Source of the DNA: Pseudomonadota bacterium
GTDB lineage: Bacteria > Desulfobacterota > Desulfovibrionia > Desulfovibrionales > Desulfovibrionaceae
Direction: 5' to 3'
Assembly (NCBI GenBank): GCA_023403845.1
Contig: JAEYDL010000012.1
Location: 26,880 to 90,879 of the forward strand
Length of the DNA: 64,000 nucleotides
Positions within the stretch are counted from its first letter, which is position 1. Every line of letters begins with the position of its first letter. This document shows positions 39,909 through 48,693 of this stretch, piece after piece. Below the pieces are notes generated by a model. That model was given only the letters and a program-made list of their open reading frames with translations. It did no database searches and was not told the DNA's origin. The translations under genes were made by a program, and so were the position numbers.

Positions 39909-41603
39909 ATGGACGGTAGCACATTGGAAGGCATCATCTACTTTCTGGTCGGGGACGGGATCGGCGTACAATCCGTTTTCGTGCTGGCCCTGACCATTGC
40001 CATCGGACTGGCCATCGGCCAGATCAAATTCTGGAAACTCAGCCTCGGAGTCAGCGGCGTTCTGTTCAGCAGCCTGCTGCTCGGCAATTCCGGGGTGGAA
40101 CTCGATCAGGACATTCTGCTTTTTACCCGCGACTTCGGTTTGATTCTGTTCATCTTTTCAGTCGGACTTCAGGTGGGACCCGGCTTTACCGACTCCCTGC
40201 GACAGGGAGGACTGGCTCTGAATGCCCTCTCGGCAGGCATCGTGGCAGCCGGGTTTGCGCTGGTCCTGCTGTTCGCCTTCTGGTTCGGGAGTTCCCCGGC
40301 CGCGCTGATCGGCCTGTTCAGCGGCGGCACGACCAGCACTCCGGCGCTTGCCGCAGCCACGCAGACGGCGGGCGAGCTGGTGGACAAGGAAGAGCTGGCC
40401 CTTGTGAATCTTGATCTCGGCCTCGGCTACGCGCTAGCCTATCCCTTCGGGGTTATCGGCGTCATCATCGCCATGCTGCTCATCCGCGTCATCGGGCGAA
40501 TAGACATCGCCAACGAGATGAAATCGCTGGAAGAAATCCTGCACCGCAGGCACAGCGCCATGCACATCCGCAACCTGAAGCTGACCAATGCCAACCTTAT
40601 CGGCAAGCATCTGTCCTCCATTCCCGGTCTGGAGGACATGGGCGTCACCATTTCACGAGTCATGGACGACGGACATGTCTATCCGGCGGACCCGGAAATG
40701 GAACTGAAGGAAGGAATGATCGTGCATGTGGTCGGCGACGCCGAGCAGCTTGACCGTGCGGAACTCATCATCGGACCTCCGGTCGCCAGCAAGCTGCGAG
40801 CCAGCCACGGGCACCTTGAAATCCGTTCCCTGCTCGTCACCAACAGCAGGGCCATCGGCTCGACGCTGCGCGCGCTTCAGCTTACTCCGGAACACGGCGT
40901 GACCGTAACCCGCATCCGCCGCTCCGGCATGGAACTGGCTCCCCGCCGCAACATGCCGCTGCACTTCGGCGACAAGCTGGTCTGCGTCGGGTCGCGGCAT
41001 CACATGGACCACGCGGAACGGCTCCTCGGCAACTCCACAAAAATGTTCAACATGCCGAACGTGCTCCCTATTTTTGTGGGTATCGCGCTGGGCGTCCTGG
41101 TGGGCAGCATCCCCTTCGCCATTCCCGGCCTGTCCACAGGCTTCAGACTGGGCCTCGCAGGAGGTCCGCTGCTCGTCGCCATTCTCCTCAGTCGCGTCCA
41201 GCATTTCGCGGGCATGACCTGGTATCTGCCGACAAGCGCTGCCGTCCTGCTGCGTGAAACCGGAATCTGCCTGTTTCTTGCCTGCGTGGGACTCAATGCT
41301 GGACAGGGATTCTGGTCCGCCGTGTTCAGCGAAACGGGATTGATCTGGCTTGGCATGGGGGCCTGCATCACGCTTTTCCCCCTGCTTCTGATCGGCTGGA
41401 TCGCCCGCCGCTTCCTGGGACTGAATTACGTCACCCTGTGCGGACTGCTTGTGGGCAGCATGACCAGCGCCCCCACGCTGGCATTTGCCGTGGATATGCT
41501 GGACAGCGATGTTCCCTCGTCCGTATACGCCACTGTCTATCCTCTGGCGACGATCCTGCGTATTTTCGCCGCGCAGGGACTGGTGCTGCTCTTCTATCTC
41601 TGA
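39909..41603 (+). CDS. AspT/YidE-family transporter with two RCK_C (TrkA-C) domains
   Basis: 564 residues. Two membrane halves (GIGVQSVFVLALTIAIGLAIGQIKF...; LPIFVGIALGVLVGSIPFAIPG...) flank a cytoplasmic section with two TrkA-C-like domains (LSSIPGLEDMGVTISRVMDDG; TPEHGVTVTRIRRSG). GLFSGGTTSTPALAAAT and LVGSMTSAPTLAFA are the paired substrate-site repeats of the aspartate:alanine exchanger family. It likely exchanges or exports a small carboxylate or amino acid. ATG at 39909 fits the family start; the ribosome site is weak. Confidence 0.9.
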   Translation: MDGSTLEGIIYFLVGDGIGVQSVFVLALTIAIGLAIGQIKFWKLSLGVSGVLFSSLLLGNSGVELDQDILLFTRDFGLILFIFSVGLQVGPGFTDSLRQGGLALNALSAGIVAAGFALVLLFAFWFGSSPAALIGLFSGGTTSTPALAAATQTAGELVDKEELALVNLDLGLGYALAYPFGVIGVIIAMLLIRVIGRIDIANEMKSLEEILHRRHSAMHIRNLKLTNANLIGKHLSSIPGLEDMGVTISRVMDDGHVYPADPEMELKEGMIVHVVGDAEQLDRAELIIGPPVASKLRASHGHLEIRSLLVTNSRAIGSTLRALQLTPEHGVTVTRIRRSGMELAPRRNMPLHFGDKLVCVGSRHHMDHAERLLGNSTKMFNMPNVLPIFVGIALGVLVGSIPFAIPGLSTGFRLGLAGGPLLVAILLSRVQHFAGMTWYLPTSAAVLLRETGICLFLACVGLNAGQGFWSAVFSETGLIWLGMGACITLFPLLLIGWIARRFLGLNYVTLCGLLVGSMTSAPTLAFAVDMLDSDVPSSVYATVYPLATILRIFAAQGLVLLFYL

Positions 41604-41640
41604 CGCGCGCCGTTCCTCCGCTTCGCGCGGTTTGCTTTTT
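41604..41640 (+). terminator. Probable terminator after the AspT-like gene
   Basis: CCGC/GCGG and CGCGCG/CGCGCG alternatives form a hairpin followed by a T-rich tract ending in five T (41636-41640). Confidence 0.45.
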
Positions 41641-41679
41641 GGCCTTCGCCTGATACCCTTGGAACACGGAGGTATCCTC

Positions 41680-42993
41680 ATGTCCGCACCGCTTGTTCCG
41701 TCGGTCGCCCGTTCTCTGGGCGTCGTCTTCTTTCCCGCCTTCGACTGGGCCATCAGTCCCACGCATCCGGAACGCGAGGAACGTCTGCTCTATACGCAGG
41801 ATCAGCTCCGGGAGGAAGGTCTTTTCGATATCCCCGGCATTACGGAAGTCAAACCCGACGTGGCGACCTACGCCGACGTGAGACGGGTTCATTTCTGCCT
41901 GCCCAGCGTGGAGAAGATCTGCTCGGCCTCCCATCTCGCCTCGGCGGGAGGCGCCATCAGGGCGGGAGAACTCGTGCTTTCCGGGGAACGGGAACGCGCC
42001 TTCGCCCTCGTCCGTCCTCCGGGCCATCATGCCATGCGGGTCAGTCACGGCAACCGTGGCTTCTGCAACATCAATATCGAAGCCGTAATGCTGGAAAATC
42101 TCCGCCGGAGGTTCGGTCCCATGCGCGTCGCCATCGTGGATACCGACTGCCACCACGGCGACGGTTCACAGGACATTTTCTGGAATGATCCTGATACGCT
42201 GTTCATCTCTCTGCATCAGGATGGACGCACGCTCTACCCCGGAACCGGATTCATCTCCGAATGCGGCGGTCCCGGCGCGCTGGGAAAAACGGTCAATATT
42301 CCTCTTCCTCCGGGCACCGGCGACGAAGGCTATCTCTACGTCACCGAACACGCGGTTCTCCCCATGCTGGAAGCCTTCAAGCCGGATCTCATCATCAATT
42401 CGGCGGGACAGGACAATCACTATACGGACCCCCTAACCAACATGCAGCTTTCCGCCCACGGATATGCGGAAATGAACCGCCGCCTCAATCCCCACATCGC
42501 GGTCCTTGAAGGCGGCTACTCCATCCGGGGTGCTTTGCCCTACGTCAACCTCGGCATCTGTCTGGCTCTGGCGGGTCTTCCCTTCGACCATGTACACGAA
42601 CCCGATTTTCATGCCCGCAATCTGCGTCAGCGCCGTCAGGTCAACGATTACATCGCCGCACTCTGCGACGAGGTGCTGGAACAGTTCCACAACCCGCCCG
42701 ATCACCCCTCGGAAGGACGCAGAGAGAATGAATGGTGGCGACGCGATCGTGATATCTATTACGATACCGACGGACTGCACGAACGCCAGCGCGAGCGTAT
42801 CCGCCTCTGTCCCGACTGCGCAGGGCTTACCGTCATCGCAACGGAATCGGCCCGCACGCCGGAAAGCCTCTGCCTCCTCCTGCCCCGCAACGCCTGCCAG
42901 CACTGCCGGGAACTGGCCCGTCGGACCGCGGAGGAGGGCCGTCGTTCCGGGCGCTACGCCCACATTCTGACCATCGGAGATGATGAGGACTGA
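41680..42993 (+). CDS. Histone-deacetylase-fold hydrolase with Cys-rich C-terminal extension
   Basis: 437 residues. The deacetylase/AcuC domain (about 10-310) has RPPGHHA (active-site His pair), DTDCHHGDGSQDIFW (zinc Asp and His), SAGQDNHYTDPL (second zinc Asp) and LEGGYS. Such enzymes hydrolyse acetyl-lysine or acetylpolyamines. The last ~100 residues are an extension ending in CPDC and CQHC separated by about 30 residues, which could bind zinc. ATG at 41680 follows GGAGG. It is alone on its transcript apart from the AspT-like gene upstream. Physiological substrate unknown. Confidence 0.9.
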   Translation: MSAPLVPSVARSLGVVFFPAFDWAISPTHPEREERLLYTQDQLREEGLFDIPGITEVKPDVATYADVRRVHFCLPSVEKICSASHLASAGGAIRAGELVLSGERERAFALVRPPGHHAMRVSHGNRGFCNINIEAVMLENLRRRFGPMRVAIVDTDCHHGDGSQDIFWNDPDTLFISLHQDGRTLYPGTGFISECGGPGALGKTVNIPLPPGTGDEGYLYVTEHAVLPMLEAFKPDLIINSAGQDNHYTDPLTNMQLSAHGYAEMNRRLNPHIAVLEGGYSIRGALPYVNLGICLALAGLPFDHVHEPDFHARNLRQRRQVNDYIAALCDEVLEQFHNPPDHPSEGRRENEWWRRDRDIYYDTDGLHERQRERIRLCPDCAGLTVIATESARTPESLCLLLPRNACQHCRELARRTAEEGRRSGRYAHILTIGDDED

Positions 42994-43187
42994 AACCGGT
43001 CCTTCGCCTTTCCGCTCAAACGCCGCCGGGATCTCCTCGCGGCGTTTTCCTGTTTCCATCCTCGAATGTTCGGAAGCCCTTCCCGGAGGCAGCCCCGTCC
43101 CCGCGGGCTGCCGAACACACCCGAATTTCCGACCGGAACGCCCTCTCGCCATGGACGCTTCCTGACGTCTCTTCCCCCGAACATATA

Positions 43188-43202
43188 ACCTGATGGTCAG
43201 GT
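43188..43202. other. Small dyad before the alpha/beta hydrolase gene
   Basis: ACCTGA, TGG, TCAGGT: six perfect pairs around three bases, 58 bases before the ATG at 43260. Possible operator or leader hairpin. Confidence 0.3.
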
Positions 43203-43259
43203 CGCGTGGAATGTTATAGGATTCAGAGACAGATAACCCTTTCTCTCCAAGAGGTCTTC

Positions 43260-44258
43260 ATGCCCGTTCTCGAGCAATCCACATACACGTCTCCCCTCTG
43301 GCTGCGCAACGGCCACCTTCAGACGCTCTGGCCCGTTCTTTTCCGCAATCCGGATATGCCCGCCCTGTGGCGGGAACGCATTGAAACGCCCGACGGCGAT
43401 TTTTTCGACATCGACCGCATCCCCGCCGTGGCCGGAATCCAGTCGCGCAGGGTCGCCATACTCTCGCACGGTCTGGAAGGACACAGCCGACGCCCCTACA
43501 TGCTCACCATGGCCAAGGTTCTCAACCAAAACGGCTGGGACGTCGTGGCGCGCAACTTCCGCGGCTGCTCCGGAGAACCCAACCGCAGGCTGCGCCTGTA
43601 CCACAGCGGAGAGACGGACGATCTTGATCTGACCGTACGTTACTGCGAGCGTCTGGGCTACGCCATGATCGTTCTTGCAGGCTTCAGCATGGGCGGCAAT
43701 CAGACGTTGAAATACGTGGGGGAAAGAAAGCTCTCTCCTTCGATCAGGGCAGCGGTCGGCATTTCCGTGCCCTGTGATCTGGAAGGCGCAGCAGAAGTGC
43801 TGGCCCGCCCTTCCCGTGCGCCGTACATGACCTATTTTCTACGTACCTTGCGGGACAAGATACGTCTCAAGAAACGAATGTTTCCGGATGCCATAGATAC
43901 CGACGGACTGGAATCCATGACGACATTCAACGAGTTCGACGAACGCTTCACCGCCCCCATGCACGGTTTTCGCTCCGCGCGCCACTACTGGCGGGAAAGC
44001 GGATGCGTGAACGTGCTGGACGGCATCGATGTGCCGACCTTGCTGATCAATGCCGCCGACGATCCCTTTCTGTCCGAAAGCTGCTATCCCGAACGGGCGG
44101 CCGCTTCCAATCCCTCCCTTACTCTGGAAGTGCCACGCTGGGGAGGTCATGTGGGCTTCGTCACGCCTGGCAGAAAGCCGGGCTGGACGGAACGCCGCGC
44201 AGCCGCCTTTTTCGAACAGGTCTGCGGACGCAGTCCGGCCTTGCCGCAGGAGCATTAA
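43260..44258 (+). CDS. YheT-family alpha/beta hydrolase
   Basis: 332 residues. LWLRNGHLQTLWP at the N-terminus is typical of YheT/EMB8 hydrolases, followed by SHGLEGHSRRPYM and NFRGCSGEPNR. Catalytic triad: Ser in GFSMGG, Asp in NAADDPF, His in GGHVGF. A role in ester or lipid hydrolysis is likely; the substrate is not known. ATG at 43260 follows AGAGG. Confidence 0.93.
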   Translation: MPVLEQSTYTSPLWLRNGHLQTLWPVLFRNPDMPALWRERIETPDGDFFDIDRIPAVAGIQSRRVAILSHGLEGHSRRPYMLTMAKVLNQNGWDVVARNFRGCSGEPNRRLRLYHSGETDDLDLTVRYCERLGYAMIVLAGFSMGGNQTLKYVGERKLSPSIRAAVGISVPCDLEGAAEVLARPSRAPYMTYFLRTLRDKIRLKKRMFPDAIDTDGLESMTTFNEFDERFTAPMHGFRSARHYWRESGCVNVLDGIDVPTLLINAADDPFLSESCYPERAAASNPSLTLEVPRWGGHVGFVTPGRKPGWTERRAAAFFEQVCGRSPALPQEH

Positions 44259-44370
44259 GAGGCCGACGCCGGAATCGGTTCCGACCTGCCCCCTGCGAGA
44301 TCACGCCCACGGAATGACCACACAGGGAAATCTTCCTGAAAAACGCCTCCGACTGGAGAAGGAACACGCG

Positions 44371-44499
44371 ATGAAACCCGAAAATCAGCCCGCAAGCCGC
44401 TGGGAAATCATTTTTGAATGGAAACGGATTCTGCTCTGCGTCATCATCCTGGCGGTGGTCATTCTGCTGGCCTGGCAACCGGGCTGGCTTCTGGAGTAG
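44371..44499 (+). CDS. 42-residue single-span membrane peptide
   Basis: Short charged N-terminus (KPENQPASRWEIIFEWKR), one transmembrane helix (ILLCVIILAVVILLAW) and a short tail. AAGGA ribosome site ten bases before the ATG. Not recognised. Its 3' end overlaps the convergent aat gene by 41 bases, which is unusual and lowers confidence. It may be co-transcribed with the hydrolase 112 bases upstream. Confidence 0.55.
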   Translation: MKPENQPASRWEIIFEWKRILLCVIILAVVILLAWQPGWLLE

Positions 44500-45175
44500 G
44501 CGAAAGCGTCTCCTGCCAGGCGCGATGGACGCCAGCAGCGCACAATCTGTCCAGAAACTCGGTGCGGGGAATGGACCGCGCCCCATACCGCAGGATGTGA
44601 GCCGTTTCCATCTGGCAGTCCACCAGCTCGCATCCCTCCTCCGCGAGCCGCTCCATCAGGCGGACCAGCGCCAGCTTGGAAGCATCCGAACGACGGTGGA
44701 ACATGGATTCACCGAAAAAAACGTTCCCCAGCCGGACGCCGTACAGTCCTCCGACCAGAGCATCCCTCTCCCAGACTTCCACAGAATGCGCGAAACCCGC
44801 TTCATGCAGTCTGACATAGGCCGCGGTCATTTCGGGGGTGATCCATGTCCCGTCCTGATCCGGCCGCAAGGTTTCGGCGCAGGCCCGCATGACGCGCTCG
44901 AAGGCCCGATCATGACTCGTCGTGAACGTGCAGCGACGCAGTTCGCGACGCACGGTGCGGGGAATTCGAAATTCCTCCGGCAAGATGACGCAGCGGGGAT
45001 CGGGCGCCCACCAAAGAATGGGCTGTCCCTCGGAATACCATGGAAAAGCACCATGCGCGTAGGCCGTCAGCAGTCTCCGGACGGAAAGGTCGCCTCCTAC
45101 GGCGAGCAGTCCGGACGGGTCGGCCTGTGCAGGGTCGGGAAAAAGAAAAGGATTTTTGTTCAGTCGATAGATCAT
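44459..45175 (-). CDS. aat: Leucyl/phenylalanyl-tRNA--protein transferase
   Basis: 238 residues. FPDPAQADPSGLLAVGGDLSVRRLLTAYAHGAFPWY, ILWWAPDPRCVI, and the FFGESMFHRRSDASKLALVRL block define Aat. It adds Leu or Phe to proteins with N-terminal Lys/Arg, creating N-degrons for ClpS-ClpAP; clpS and clpA lie just to the right. ATG at 45175 begins the family N-terminus with GAGGAG upstream. Confidence 0.97.
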   Translation of the reverse strand: MIYRLNKNPFLFPDPAQADPSGLLAVGGDLSVRRLLTAYAHGAFPWYSEGQPILWWAPDPRCVILPEEFRIPRTVRRELRRCTFTTSHDRAFERVMRACAETLRPDQDGTWITPEMTAAYVRLHEAGFAHSVEVWERDALVGGLYGVRLGNVFFGESMFHRRSDASKLALVRLMERLAEEGCELVDCQMETAHILRYGARSIPRTEFLDRLCAAGVHRAWQETLSPTPEASPVARPAE

Positions 45176-45251
45176 GCCGGTTGCGGCTCCTCGGCTTTTC
45201 CAGTACATCGGGAACCCTGTCCCAGCAACACGAAACAGGCTGCTTCCCATC

Positions 45252-45998
45252 ATGCTGACCATTCTTGTTCTCTGTCTTGTCTCGTTCGTCGCCGGAGTTA
45301 TCGACAGCATCGCGGGAGGAGGAGGGCTGCTCAAGCTCCCCGCCCTCATGCTGACCGGAATCACGCCCCAGCAGGCCATGGGCGTCAACAAGTTCACGGG
45401 AACGCTCGGCACTTCGGCCGCCCTGCTCAACTTCGCCCGTGCGGGACTTGTGCCGTGGAAACTGGCGATCATGGGCGTGCCAAGCGCGCTTCTCGGCTCC
45501 GCCGTGGGCGGACAGTGCATCATGACCTTCGATGCCGAAACGGCGGGACGCATTCTCGTCGTTCTTCTGCCCGTCGCCGCGCTGGTCACCCTGATTCCCT
45601 GGAAATCCCGACCGGCCCGGGAAGAGTTCTCCCGCCGCGACATCTACGGCATCATTCCGCTGGTCTGTTTCGGAGTGGGCTTCTATGACGGCTTTTTCGG
45701 CCCTGGTGCGGGCAGCTTCTACATCATCGCCCTGCACTTCTGCATGCGCATGTCCCTGATCAAGGCCTCGGCTCTGACCAAAGTCATCAATCTGTCCTCC
45801 AACGTGGGGGCACTAGCCGTTTTCCTGCTCAATGGACAGGTGCTGTTCCTGTACGCCCTGCCCATGGCCGCCGCGGACATTCTCGGAAATATCGTCGGCA
45901 GTCAGCTTGCCATGCTCAAGGGTTCGAAGATGGTCAGAATCTTCCTCGTTATTTCCATAGCCATTCTGTTCGCGACGCTGGCGGCCAGATATTTCTGA
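45252..45998 (+). CDS. TSUP (TauE/SafE) family membrane protein
   Basis: 248 residues, eight predicted membrane helices. SFVAGVIDSIAGGGGLLKLPALMLTGI and GVGFYDGFFGPGAGSFYI are the paired signatures of the TauE/SafE/YfcA group. It probably exports a sulfur-containing or other organic anion. Distinct from the TSUP protein at 30836. Divergent from aat and convergent with clpA. Confidence 0.9.
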   Translation: MLTILVLCLVSFVAGVIDSIAGGGGLLKLPALMLTGITPQQAMGVNKFTGTLGTSAALLNFARAGLVPWKLAIMGVPSALLGSAVGGQCIMTFDAETAGRILVVLLPVAALVTLIPWKSRPAREEFSRRDIYGIIPLVCFGVGFYDGFFGPGAGSFYIIALHFCMRMSLIKASALTKVINLSSNVGALAVFLLNGQVLFLYALPMAAADILGNIVGSQLAMLKGSKMVRIFLVISIAILFATLAARYF

Positions 45999-46029
45999 GC
46001 ACGTCGCGTCCGCGCAACCCCAAAAGGAC

Positions 46030-46067
46030 GCTCCCGCCGGACGCAGAATTCTGCATCCGGCGGGAGC
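46030..46067. terminator. Bidirectional terminator between TSUP gene and clpA
   Basis: GCTCCCGCCGGA (46030-46041) pairs with TCCGGCGGGAGC (46056-46067), with further pairing inside. T-rich tracts flank it on both strands. Confidence 0.8.
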
Positions 46068-46085
46068 ATCCCATTTTCAACCGCT

Positions 46086-48317
46086 TCATTCGATGGCCAG
46101 TTCCAGCCTGCCCTCGCCTTCGGCGGGCGGCAGCACGGTAACGCGTCCGCCTCTGGTCAAACGACCGAACAGCACCTCTTCCGCGAGCCTGTCTTCCAGC
46201 GCCTCACGGATCAACCTCTGCAGCGGCCTGGCTCCGAGAGCCGAATCAAACCCCTTCGTGGCCAGCCAGTCGCGGGCGGCAGGATCAAGCGTCAGCACAA
46301 CCCGTCTTTCGGCCAGCCCCCGGCTCAGTTCCGCGATGCTCTTGTCCACGATGGGTCCCATCAGCTCGGGCGTCAGACCGTTGAACGGCACAAGCGCATC
46401 CAAGCGGTTGCGGAATTCGGGGCTGAACGCGGCCTCAACGGCCTTTCTGCCTCGCTGGGCGGCATCCTGCGCCTTTTTCGACGCGTTGACGAATCCCATG
46501 GGAACCGCGGCCATGTCCCGCGCTCCGGCATTGGAGGTCATGATCAGGATCACGTTCCGGAAGTCCGCCTTGCGTCCGGTATTGTCCGTCAGCGTGGCGT
46601 AGTCCATGACCTGCAGCAGGACGTTGTAGATATCCTGATGCGCCTTTTCGATCTCGTCCAGCAGAAGAACGGCATAGGGCGTCTTGCGCACGGATTCGGT
46701 CAGCAGACCTCCCTGTTCGAACCCTACATAACCAGGCGGCGATCCGATCAGCCGGGCAACCGCGTGCATTTCCATGTATTCGCTCATGTCGAAACGAAGG
46801 AAAGCCACGCCGAGACGTTCCGCTAGCTGCCTGGCCAGTTCCGTCTTGCCCACGCCGGTCGGCCCGTAGAACAGAAAGGAACCTGCGGGCCGCCCGCTGC
46901 GGCCCAGCCCGGCCCGGGAACGGAGGATGGCGCGAGTCACGCTCTCCACGGCCTGATCCTGGCCGTAGATGACCCGTCGCAGGTCTTCCCCGAGCGTCTT
47001 TAGCCGGTCGCGCTCCCTGCCGGAGACGGTCCGGGCGGGTATCCCCGCCATGCGTGCCACGACGCGCTCCATGTCCTGCCGGGTCACCGAAGCCCCGGGA
47101 CGGAACCCGGCGCGCAGCCGCACCGATGCTCCCGCCTCGTCCAGAACGTCGATGGCCTTGTCCGGCAGCATGCGCTCCTGCACATGTCGCGCCGAAAGAT
47201 CCACCGCCGCGCGAACGGCCGACGGCGTATAGCGCACCCCATGATGTTCCTCATAACGGGGTTGCAACCCCTTCAGAATTTCCACGCATTCTTCCTGCGA
47301 AGGCTCGCGCACGTCCACGCGCTGGAACCGGCGAACCAGAGCCCGGTCCTTTTCGAAATGATTGCGGTATTCCTCGTGCGTGGTGGAACCGATGCACCGC
47401 AACCTGCCCTCCGCAAGAACAGGCTTGAGCAGGTTCGACGCGTCCATGGCGCCGCCGCTGGTGGCCCCGGCTCCGACCACGGTATGGATTTCATCAATAA
47501 ACAGAATGGCCCCCGGCACTTTTTCCAGAGCCCGGATCACAGCCTTGATCCGGCCTTCGAAATCGCCCCGATACTTGGCACCGGCCAGCACCGCTCCGAG
47601 ATCCAGCGAGAAGATCTGCGCCTCCCGGAATTCCGGCGGCACATCCCCGCTCACGATGCGCTGGGCCAGTCCCTCGGCGATAGCGGTCTTGCCTGTGCCG
47701 GGTTCGCCGACATACAGGGGATTGTTCTTGCGCCTCCGGGCGAGGATCTCGATGCTCCGCGCCAGTTCGGCCTCCCGGCCCACCAGCGGATCAAGCTGCC
47801 CGTCCCGGGCCGCTTCGGTAAGATTGCGCGTGTAGGCCTGCAGAGGATCACGGCCGGCGGAAGCCCCCTCCCGCGTCGCCGTTTCCTCTTCCGCTTCCTG
47901 TGTCAGCTGTTCGAGAACGGCCAGACGCGTGACGCCCTGACGCTTCAGGCAGACCGCGGCATAGGACTCTTCCTCCTCAAGGAGCGCAGCGAGCACGTCG
48001 CCCACCTCGAGATCGCTTCCATCCTTGCCCGCGCTGCGCAGGTGGGAAAGGGCGTTGTCCATGACCCGCTGCACGGCCAGCGTCTGATAGATATTGTCCG
48101 AAACCTCATCCAGAGATTCCATGTATGCCGTAAAGAAATGATCCAGAGAACGCCGCAGGCCGGCGATGTCGCCGCCGCAGGCTTCAATGATCCGCCGTCC
48201 ATTCGCCTCGGAAGCGATGCCGAACAGCAGATGTTCGAGAGTGAGATATTCGTGTCGTCGCTGTTTGACCTCATGGACGGCCACACCCAGCGCCTGTTGC
48301 AGACTCTTGCCGATCAT
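46086..48317 (-). CDS. clpA: ATP-dependent Clp protease ATP-binding subunit ClpA
   Basis: 743 residues. Clp N domain (about 1-145), first AAA+ domain with GEPGTGKTAIAEGLA, second AAA+ with GPTGVGKTELARQLA and DMSEYME, and C-terminal D2-small domain. It unfolds substrates for ClpP, including N-degron proteins presented by ClpS. Its ATG overlaps the clpS stop as ATGA. No clpP in the window. Confidence 0.97.
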   Translation of the reverse strand: MIGKSLQQALGVAVHEVKQRRHEYLTLEHLLFGIASEANGRRIIEACGGDIAGLRRSLDHFFTAYMESLDEVSDNIYQTLAVQRVMDNALSHLRSAGKDGSDLEVGDVLAALLEEEESYAAVCLKRQGVTRLAVLEQLTQEAEEETATREGASAGRDPLQAYTRNLTEAARDGQLDPLVGREAELARSIEILARRRKNNPLYVGEPGTGKTAIAEGLAQRIVSGDVPPEFREAQIFSLDLGAVLAGAKYRGDFEGRIKAVIRALEKVPGAILFIDEIHTVVGAGATSGGAMDASNLLKPVLAEGRLRCIGSTTHEEYRNHFEKDRALVRRFQRVDVREPSQEECVEILKGLQPRYEEHHGVRYTPSAVRAAVDLSARHVQERMLPDKAIDVLDEAGASVRLRAGFRPGASVTRQDMERVVARMAGIPARTVSGRERDRLKTLGEDLRRVIYGQDQAVESVTRAILRSRAGLGRSGRPAGSFLFYGPTGVGKTELARQLAERLGVAFLRFDMSEYMEMHAVARLIGSPPGYVGFEQGGLLTESVRKTPYAVLLLDEIEKAHQDIYNVLLQVMDYATLTDNTGRKADFRNVILIMTSNAGARDMAAVPMGFVNASKKAQDAAQRGRKAVEAAFSPEFRNRLDALVPFNGLTPELMGPIVDKSIAELSRGLAERRVVLTLDPAARDWLATKGFDSALGARPLQRLIREALEDRLAEEVLFGRLTRGGRVTVLPPAEGEGRLELAIE

Positions 48318-48640
48318 GCGCCGACCTCCTGAATCGTGCAGCGAAGCGGAAAATCCGCCTCACGCGCGAGATGATGTGTTCTTTCTACCTTTGTTTCAGC
48401 TAATTCATAAGGGTAAACACCGGCAACGCCGACGCCGTTCTTGTGGACGGCCAGCATGATGGCCGTGGCCTGATCCGCGTTCTTGTGAAAAACCCGCATC
48501 AGAATGTCCACCACGAACTCCATGGTCGTGTAGTCGTCGTTGTGCAGCAGCACCTGAAACAGTCTGGGTTCCGCAAGGCGGTCTTCCACGATGGCGTCGG
48601 GCTGGCCGCCGGGTTCGGAATGAAAAGGCGTTTCGCTCAT
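48314..48640 (-). CDS. clpS: ClpS adaptor protein
   Basis: 108 residues. FQVLLHNDDYTTMEFVVDILMRVF contains the substrate-binding Asn/Asp residues; HKNADQATAIMLAVHKNGVGVAGVYPYELAETK completes the fold. It recognises N-terminal Leu, Phe, Tyr or Trp and hands proteins to ClpA. ATG at 48640 is chosen after the non-conserved extension to 48694. Translationally coupled to clpA. Confidence 0.97.
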   Translation of the reverse strand: MSETPFHSEPGGQPDAIVEDRLAEPRLFQVLLHNDDYTTMEFVVDILMRVFHKNADQATAIMLAVHKNGVGVAGVYPYELAETKVERTHHLAREADFPLRCTIQEVGA

Positions 48641-48693
48641 GATGTACCCCCGGGTAGCAGAAATAAGCGCTGATCGGCGAAAGGCAAGATGCA

